This document shows, piece by piece, positions 58,744 through 64,000 of a DNA stretch of 64,000 nucleotides. A model generated the notes under the pieces. That model made no database searches and was not told the origin of the DNA. It saw nothing but the letters and a program-made list of their open reading frames with translations. A program made the position numbers and the translations under genes. The stretch lies in contig NZ_SDHY01000001.1 in the NCBI RefSeq assembly GCF_004118285.1, positions 310,001 through 374,000 on the forward strand, read 5' to 3'. The DNA comes from Aquirufa rosea. GTDB lineage: Bacteria; Bacteroidota; Bacteroidia; Cytophagales; Spirosomataceae. Within the stretch, counting starts at the first letter, position 1. Each line of letters opens with the position of its first letter.

Positions 58744-60345
58744 ATGAAAAATATCACAAACCCTATCCCGAAAGATGGATTTGACGGATTGAAAGAAAAT
58801 TTCAGTTCCGATGCCATTTCTGGATTCATTGTTTTTTTATTGGCTCTACCTTTAAGTTTAGGTATTGCCAAAGCTTCCGAATTTCCACCCCTAATGGGCT
58901 TATTAACTGCCATCATTGGAGGAATTATAGTCAGTTTATTTTCCGGTTCTAGATTAACTATCAAAGGTCCAGCCGCAGGACTTATCGTGATCATCGTTGG
59001 GGCTGTTGCTGATTTTGGTGGAGGAGAGCAGGGCTGGCACTATGCACTGGGGGCCATAGTAGTGGCAGGTATTATCCAAGTGCTATTTGGCGTATTTAAA
59101 TTAGGAAAACTAGTCGACTTTTTTCCTCTTTCTGCCGTTCATGGTATGTTGGCCGCCATTGGTTTAATTATCATTTTCAAGCAAATACCCGTTTTACTTA
59201 ATGTAAACCCAGCCATGGCCAAGGGAAAAAGTCCTTTTGAATTGGCGGCATCCATTCCAGATTTCATCATGAATTTAGACAGAAATGGGGCCATTGTGGG
59301 TATTCTTAGCTTTTTAATCATGATGACATGGCAAAATATTCCTGTCACATTTTTGAAAAAAATCCCTGCGGCTTTGATTGTTTTATGTATCGCCATTCCT
59401 GCCGAAATATTCTTGGATTTTAAACATACCGAACCTGCAAGTGCTCTTGTTAAAATTGGTAGTTTGATTGATAACATACATGTGAATGTTGATTTTGGAG
59501 GCTTTGCCAACTCATTAATTTTCATCAAATATGTCATCATGTTTGCTTTGGTGGGATCATTGGAGTCATTATTGACTGTCAAGGCAATCGATATGCAAGA
59601 TCCATACAAAAGAAAGTCTAATCCCAATAAGGATTTAATTGCGGTGGGTATTGGAAATACTATATCAGGTATTTTAGGAGGATTACCCATGATTTCAGAG
59701 GTAGCACGTAGTTCTGCCAATGTCAACAATGGAGCAAAAACCCGATGGGCCAATTTTTTTCATGGATTTTTCATTCTGGTATTTGTGGTTTTTGCCGCAC
59801 CTGTAATTGAATTAATTCCAAATGCCGCTTTAGCCGCCATGTTAGTATCGGTGGGTATTAAGTTAGCCCATCCTAAGGAGTTTATTCATATTTTCAATAT
59901 TGGTAAAGGACAATTAGCCATCTTTTTGATTACTATTTTCTTTACCTTATATGAAGATTTGTTGGTTGGTATTGCTGCTGGTATATTGGTAAAAATCATC
60001 ATTCATGTGGCTAATGGAGCGCCAATATCTAGTTTTTTCAAAGCATCCGTTACAGTATCCTTTAATGAGGACCAATATTTAGTGGAAGTAAATAAAGCCG
60101 CAGTATTCACAAATTATATGGGCTTAAAAGCTAAATTGGATGCTATTCCACAGGGTATGCATGTCACCATGGATTTTAGTAATACCCAATTGGTGGATCA
60201 TTCCGTAATGGAGAACTTGCATCATTTTGAGGCTGATTACATAGCTGCTGGTGGTACATTTTCCATCACAGGTTTTGATGAGCATATTTTATTGTCAGAA
60301 CATAAATTAGCTGCTAGAAAGAAAAAAATTGATTCTGTTAACTAA
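58744..60345 (+). CDS. SulP-family anion transporter, probable bicarbonate importer
   Basis: A 533-residue inner-membrane transporter of the SLC26/SulP family. About twelve to fourteen hydrophobic helices are followed by a C-terminal STAS domain (about 440-530; MDFSNTQLVDHSVMENLHHF). GFIVFLLALPLSLGIAKASEFPP is the family opening and GLPMISEVARSSANVNNGAKTRWANFFHG the signature loop. Sulfate and bicarbonate carriers cannot be told apart by eye, but the gene directly precedes dabA-dabB, which makes bicarbonate (BicA-like) or a coupled ion the best guess. Confidence 0.9.
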   Translation: MKNITNPIPKDGFDGLKENFSSDAISGFIVFLLALPLSLGIAKASEFPPLMGLLTAIIGGIIVSLFSGSRLTIKGPAAGLIVIIVGAVADFGGGEQGWHYALGAIVVAGIIQVLFGVFKLGKLVDFFPLSAVHGMLAAIGLIIIFKQIPVLLNVNPAMAKGKSPFELAASIPDFIMNLDRNGAIVGILSFLIMMTWQNIPVTFLKKIPAALIVLCIAIPAEIFLDFKHTEPASALVKIGSLIDNIHVNVDFGGFANSLIFIKYVIMFALVGSLESLLTVKAIDMQDPYKRKSNPNKDLIAVGIGNTISGILGGLPMISEVARSSANVNNGAKTRWANFFHGFFILVFVVFAAPVIELIPNAALAAMLVSVGIKLAHPKEFIHIFNIGKGQLAIFLITIFFTLYEDLLVGIAAGILVKIIIHVANGAPISSFFKASVTVSFNEDQYLVEVNKAAVFTNYMGLKAKLDAIPQGMHVTMDFSNTQLVDHSVMENLHHFEADYIAAGGTFSITGFDEHILLSEHKLAARKKKIDSVN

Positions 60346-60378
60346 ATAGATTAGTTCAATCCACTAACATTTGTCATC

Positions 60379-60406
60379 ATTCCCTTAAACAAAAGTTTGA
60401 GGGAAT
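60379..60406 (+). promoter_or_regulatory. Stable hairpin just upstream of dabA
   Basis: A 12-bp stem (60379-60390 with 60395-60406, one G-U pair) with an AAAA loop, followed by A-rich sequence rather than T, so it is not a standard terminator. It ends 14 bases before the dabA ATG. A three-codon frame (60413-60424) overlaps the dabA start codon. It may stabilise or process the sulP-dab message. Confidence 0.5.
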
Positions 60407-60420
60407 AAAAACATGAAAAA

Positions 60421-62925
60421 ATGAACATGACACATCAGGGGTTTCATGTGGAGCATGTGCTACATGAATTAAAACATTATTTACCAGCACAGGCTCCCTT
60501 AATGGATTTCGTGCACCATAATACACTGCACGCATTTCAACATTTGCCTTTTCATGAGGCGCTAAAAACAGCTCAAACTACCTTGGGATATCAGGTTTAC
60601 TTGAGTCTGGAGCAGTTTAGAGACCTGTACGATACCAAACGAATTAATGATGATATTTTAAATAATGTCATCGAGAAAAGAAAAGGTGTAAAAAAATTAT
60701 CTGATTGGAAATATAAACTTTTGCAGCAGAAAGTCTCGGAGCTACCAAAACCACGAATTGGTGCTTTAAGAGGTCAATGGAAGCAAGTCCATAACATCGA
60801 CCTAGACTCCATGGTTCATCCCCATCTATTCCGATTGATATCCAGTTATTTGGATCAAGGAATTTCAATTTGGCGTTTCCCAATCGAAAAACATGGTTTT
60901 TGGGAAGCTGTAAAAGAATTGGAAAGAAATAGTTGGGTTAGCTTATTCAAAGGTAAAAGAGCCAAAAGCTTATTACAGAACGAAAACACAACTTTAGAGG
61001 ATTTATTAACTATTTTAGTGGGTTCTCACCCCCATTTATTTGAGCAATATCTATTTGATCAACAATTTGCTCATCAGGGCTGGTCAGGAATGGTTTCTAC
61101 CGTTGAAGATTTACCTCAAACCTTGTTAGACCGGAGAGAAATAAGTCTTCTAGATCTGATTAAACTAGAATGTTTATTGGAAATAGATGCCATTGATTAT
61201 CTGTTGTCAAAGGAATGGATTGGAATAGGAAATACTTTAGACGACACATTACCCTCCTTACATGATCCAGTGGAAGATTCTGAAATCATGGAGATTTTAT
61301 CCATTTTTCAAGAGGCTTTTGAATGGACCTATTATGATCAGGTCCTAGCGGGATTACAACAGGAGTCAAATAAATCGAAAAACAATGCGGTAAAAAGTTT
61401 TCAAGGACTTTTTTGCATAGACGATAGGGAATGTTCATTCAGACGCTATTTAGAGGCTATTGATCCTAAATGTGATACCTATGGAACCCCTGGTTTCTTT
61501 AGCGTGGAATTCTTTTATCAACCCATTGGTGGTAAATTTTATTCAAAGCTATGTCCAGCACCTGTAACACCCAAATACCTCATTAAAGAAATAGGTGATG
61601 AAAAAAAACGAGAAACCGATCCTCATTTTTCTAAGCATAGCCACAATTTTTATACCGGTTGGATCATTTCACAGACCTTAGGATTTTGGTCTGCTCTCAA
61701 ATTATTTGGAAATATTTTTAAACCTAGGATGAGTCCTGCTACGGCCTCGTCATTAAGGCACATGGATAAATTCTCTAAACTACAGGTGGATTATGATGCC
61801 CTGTTCCAACAAGAAAATGGCTTACAGATTGGTTTTAAAGAAGATGAAATGGCCAATCGGGTAGAGGCTATGTTAAAGAGTATAGGTTTAGTCAAGGATT
61901 TTGCACCCATAGTATATGCAGTAGGTCATGGTGCTAGCTCAGTGAATAATCCACATTATGCTGCCTACGATTGCGGTGCTTGCTCAGGTAGAGCGGGTTC
62001 AGTAAATGCACGAGTAGTCTCTCAAATGGCAAATAAACCTGAGGTACGCGCTATTTTACGAGAAAGAGGCATAGATATTCCTAAGGAAACCATTTTTGTG
62101 GGAGCTTTGCATGACACGACCCGAGATGAAATTGTCTTTTATGACGATGAGCTCAAAGATGAAAATTACAAAAACCTGCATGCTCAACATGTACAAGTAT
62201 TTGAAAAGGCACTTGACCTCAATGCGAAAGAGCGTTCCAGACGATTTGAATCCATTAACACCGAATTAAGTCCTCGTGAAATTCATGAGAAAATCAGACT
62301 TCGTTCGGTATCCTTATTTGAGCCGAGACCTGAATTAAATCATGCCACCAATGCCTTGTGTTTAGTGGGCAGGAGGGAACTTTCCAAAGGAGTATTCTTA
62401 GACCGGCGGTCGTTTTTAAACTCTTTTGATTACCGAGTTGACCCTGAAGGAAATTTCCTTTTGAATATTTTAAAAGCTGCTGCACCCGTTTGTGGAGGTA
62501 TCAATTTAGAATATTACTTTTCTCGGGTAGATGGTGAAAAATTGGGTGCAGGGACCAAATTACCTCATAATGTCATGGGGCTCTTTGGGGTGGCTAATGG
62601 TATCGATGGTGACTTGAGACCTGGACTTCCATCACAAATGACAGAAGTTCATGATCCCATACGATTATTAATGATCGTGGAGCATTTTCCAGATGTTATT
62701 TTACAGACCATTCAGAAGTCGCCGGAAACCTATGAATGGTTCATCAATGATTGGGTTATTTTAGCTTCTATTAACCCTGAAACCAAAGAAATTCAGGTAT
62801 TCAAAAATGGTCAATTTTACCCATACACACCGATAAACCGTCATTTGGAACATATCCAAGATATTGAAGAATTATTGGAGAGCAATCAAGAAAATTTTCC
62901 CGTGTATCTAATTCAACAAGATTAA
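60421..62925 (+). CDS. dabA: Inorganic-carbon uptake subunit DabA (DUF2309)
   Basis: The carbonic-anhydrase-like cytosolic subunit of the DAB inorganic-carbon pump. The 834-residue protein starts with the conserved FVHHNTLHAFQHLPF. The zinc and catalytic residues fit the known set: C332 and D334 (CIDDRECSFRRYLE), H503 (AVGHGASS) and C518 (YDCGACSGRAG), with the same 15-residue H-to-C spacing as I recall for the Halothiobacillus protein. DabA is thought to hydrate CO2 one-way with energy from DabB-borne ion flow. dabB starts 4 bases after its stop. Confidence 0.95.
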   Translation: MNMTHQGFHVEHVLHELKHYLPAQAPLMDFVHHNTLHAFQHLPFHEALKTAQTTLGYQVYLSLEQFRDLYDTKRINDDILNNVIEKRKGVKKLSDWKYKLLQQKVSELPKPRIGALRGQWKQVHNIDLDSMVHPHLFRLISSYLDQGISIWRFPIEKHGFWEAVKELERNSWVSLFKGKRAKSLLQNENTTLEDLLTILVGSHPHLFEQYLFDQQFAHQGWSGMVSTVEDLPQTLLDRREISLLDLIKLECLLEIDAIDYLLSKEWIGIGNTLDDTLPSLHDPVEDSEIMEILSIFQEAFEWTYYDQVLAGLQQESNKSKNNAVKSFQGLFCIDDRECSFRRYLEAIDPKCDTYGTPGFFSVEFFYQPIGGKFYSKLCPAPVTPKYLIKEIGDEKKRETDPHFSKHSHNFYTGWIISQTLGFWSALKLFGNIFKPRMSPATASSLRHMDKFSKLQVDYDALFQQENGLQIGFKEDEMANRVEAMLKSIGLVKDFAPIVYAVGHGASSVNNPHYAAYDCGACSGRAGSVNARVVSQMANKPEVRAILRERGIDIPKETIFVGALHDTTRDEIVFYDDELKDENYKNLHAQHVQVFEKALDLNAKERSRRFESINTELSPREIHEKIRLRSVSLFEPRPELNHATNALCLVGRRELSKGVFLDRRSFLNSFDYRVDPEGNFLLNILKAAAPVCGGINLEYYFSRVDGEKLGAGTKLPHNVMGLFGVANGIDGDLRPGLPSQMTEVHDPIRLLMIVEHFPDVILQTIQKSPETYEWFINDWVILASINPETKEIQVFKNGQFYPYTPINRHLEHIQDIEELLESNQENFPVYLIQQD

Positions 62926-62929
62926 TATC

Positions 62930-64000
62930 ATGCCTAATTTCCTTCCTATATTTATATTAATTCCTCTGACAGGCTTTTTAATCAGCTTGATTTTACCTCA
63001 AAAGGATGAAAAAAAAATCTCCATCACGGCCTTTGGCACTTTGGGAGTTCAATTAACTGTTGCCATGGTGTTTATTACCAGTTGGGTAAGTCAAGGGGCA
63101 CCAGAATGGCAAATAAACAGCTGGATCTTATTTCAAAATAGTGATTATACCTTTCAGTTAGATTTTCTGTTTGATTACATCACCAGTGTTTATTTACTTG
63201 TAGGTGCTATTTTAACCTTTCTAGTCACCTTATATTCTCGCTATTATTTACATCGTGAACCTGGTTATAAACGTTTTTTTAATACGACGCTATTCTTTTA
63301 CTTAGGATATTGCATAACTACCTTATCGGGCAATATGGAAACCTTATTCGTGGGTTGGGAAATGCTGGGAATATCTTCCTTTCTGTTAATTTCCTTTTAT
63401 CGGGAGCGTTATTTGCCTGTCAAAAATGCGGTGAAAGTATTTTCTATTTATCGAATCGGAGATGTGGGAATCATTTTGGCGATGTGGGCCAGCCATCATT
63501 TATGGCACCAAAACATTACTTTTTCGCAATTAAATAATGCTGAAATTGTACATGAGCATTTACAAACACATAGTTTAATTGGGGTATTTATTTCATTGAT
63601 GCTCTTGGTTTCTGCTAGTGCCAAATCCGCACAGTTACCTTTTTCATCCTGGCTACCGAGAGCTATGGAAGGCCCAACACCTTCAAGTGCTATCTTTTAT
63701 GGTTCTTTGTCCGTACACATCGGGGTATTTCTAATGCTCAGAACCTTTCCTTTCTGGGAGCACCAAATCTCTATTCGTATTCTAATATCAGCCATGGGAC
63801 TCACTACTGCACTTATTACTACGGGGATTGCTCGGGTACAATCATCGGTAAAAAGTCAGATCGCCTATTCGTCCATTGCTCAGATTGGATTAATTTTCAT
63901 TGAAATGGCTCTTGGCTTCGAAAAATTGGCCTTGTTTCATTTTGCAGGAAATGCCTTTTTAAGAACCTATCAATTGCTTGTTTCCCCTTCGGTGGTAAGT
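62930..64000 (+). CDS. dabB: DabB, NuoL-like membrane subunit (cut by window edge)
   Basis: The ion-translocating partner of DabA. The frame runs from ATG 62930 to the window end, 357 codons. It belongs to the proton-pumping NADH dehydrogenase subunit L family: LDFLFDYITSVYLLVGAIL, FVGWEMLGISSFLLISFY, SAKSAQLPFSSWLPRAMEGPTPSSA, and about ten membrane helices so far. It is not part of a nuo operon; the position 4 bases after dabA identifies it as DabB. In Staphylococcus the pair is called MpsAB, with the opposite gene order. Confidence 0.93.
   Translation, partial: MPNFLPIFILIPLTGFLISLILPQKDEKKISITAFGTLGVQLTVAMVFITSWVSQGAPEWQINSWILFQNSDYTFQLDFLFDYITSVYLLVGAILTFLVTLYSRYYLHREPGYKRFFNTTLFFYLGYCITTLSGNMETLFVGWEMLGISSFLLISFYRERYLPVKNAVKVFSIYRIGDVGIILAMWASHHLWHQNITFSQLNNAEIVHEHLQTHSLIGVFISLMLLVSASAKSAQLPFSSWLPRAMEGPTPSSAIFYGSLSVHIGVFLMLRTFPFWEHQISIRILISAMGLTTALITTGIARVQSSVKSQIAYSSIAQIGLIFIEMALGFEKLALFHFAGNAFLRTYQLLVSPSVVS

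Noticed and set aside
59139-59753. 204-codon open frame antisense to the SulP gene
   Set aside because: It lies fully inside a well-supported transporter gene on the other strand and has a composition expected from the antisense of membrane helices.

Overview
The window is a gene-dense, AT-rich chromosomal segment (63 protein genes, one tRNA) from a Bacteroidota bacterium, most probably a free-living aerobic member of Cytophagales; I cannot fix the genus. Pointers are the gliding protein GldC, the long IspG form, the fused cytochrome oxidase subunit CcoNO, type II plus type III glutamine synthetases, DUF3127/DUF4159/DUF2461/DUF6728-type proteins, a tRNA without encoded CCA, and Bacteroidota-style promoters (TAnnTTTG at -7, in three cases with TTG exactly 19 bases upstream). 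No prophage, insertion sequence, rRNA or CRISPR array was seen. Genes are packed tightly and six convergent pairs overlap at their 3' ends.

Layout. 1-6.9 kb: dnaE (cut by the left edge), DUF2461, trpS, a PAP2 phosphatase, a LuxC-like acyl-CoA reductase and a 2[4Fe-4S] ferredoxin. 6.9-14.7 kb: a nitrogen-assimilation block with an outer-membrane porin and ammonium transporter, mtaB, then divergent glnA (type II) and glnN (type III). 14.7-33.8 kb: housekeeping genes (rsmE, desaturase, a 2-oxoacid dehydrogenase E2, cinA, gldC, an exported thioredoxin-like protein, ispG, sugar transporter plus GH109-like oxidoreductase, queD-folE-SDR, CDF exporter, Nudix, surE, uridine phosphorylase, trhO) and tRNA-Leu(GAG). 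33.8-40.8 kb: DUF3127, a 44-bp palindromic tandem repeat, pirin, phoH, dnaB, rlmD and an SDR.

41.0-52.4 kb: a complete cbb3 oxidase locus: ccoI, ccoS, fused ccoNO, ccoQ, ccoP, a DUF2892 protein, ccoG, fixH and a SafE-like protein, including two small genes (50 and 51 codons) that are easily missed. It is followed on the other strand by a FixL-like PAS histidine kinase and a receiver fused to a Crp/Fnr-type activator. A 9/10 match to an Fnr/FixK box lies 43 bp before ccoI. My proposal is that these form a two-gene oxygen or redox circuit that condenses FixL-FixJ-FixK.

52.4-64 kb: a penicillin/AHL acylase-family protein, a 1129-residue lipoprotein combining a beta-propeller, HEAT repeats and a cytochrome c domain, and an inorganic-carbon locus with an unknown small protein, a SulP transporter, dabA and dabB (cut by the right edge).

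The best candidates for under-described biology are the receiver-Crp/PAS-kinase pair by the cbb3 operon, the 44-bp palindromic array with compensatory stem changes, the hypothetical-SulP-DabA-DabB cassette, and the DUF3127 protein with an SSB-like acidic tip.
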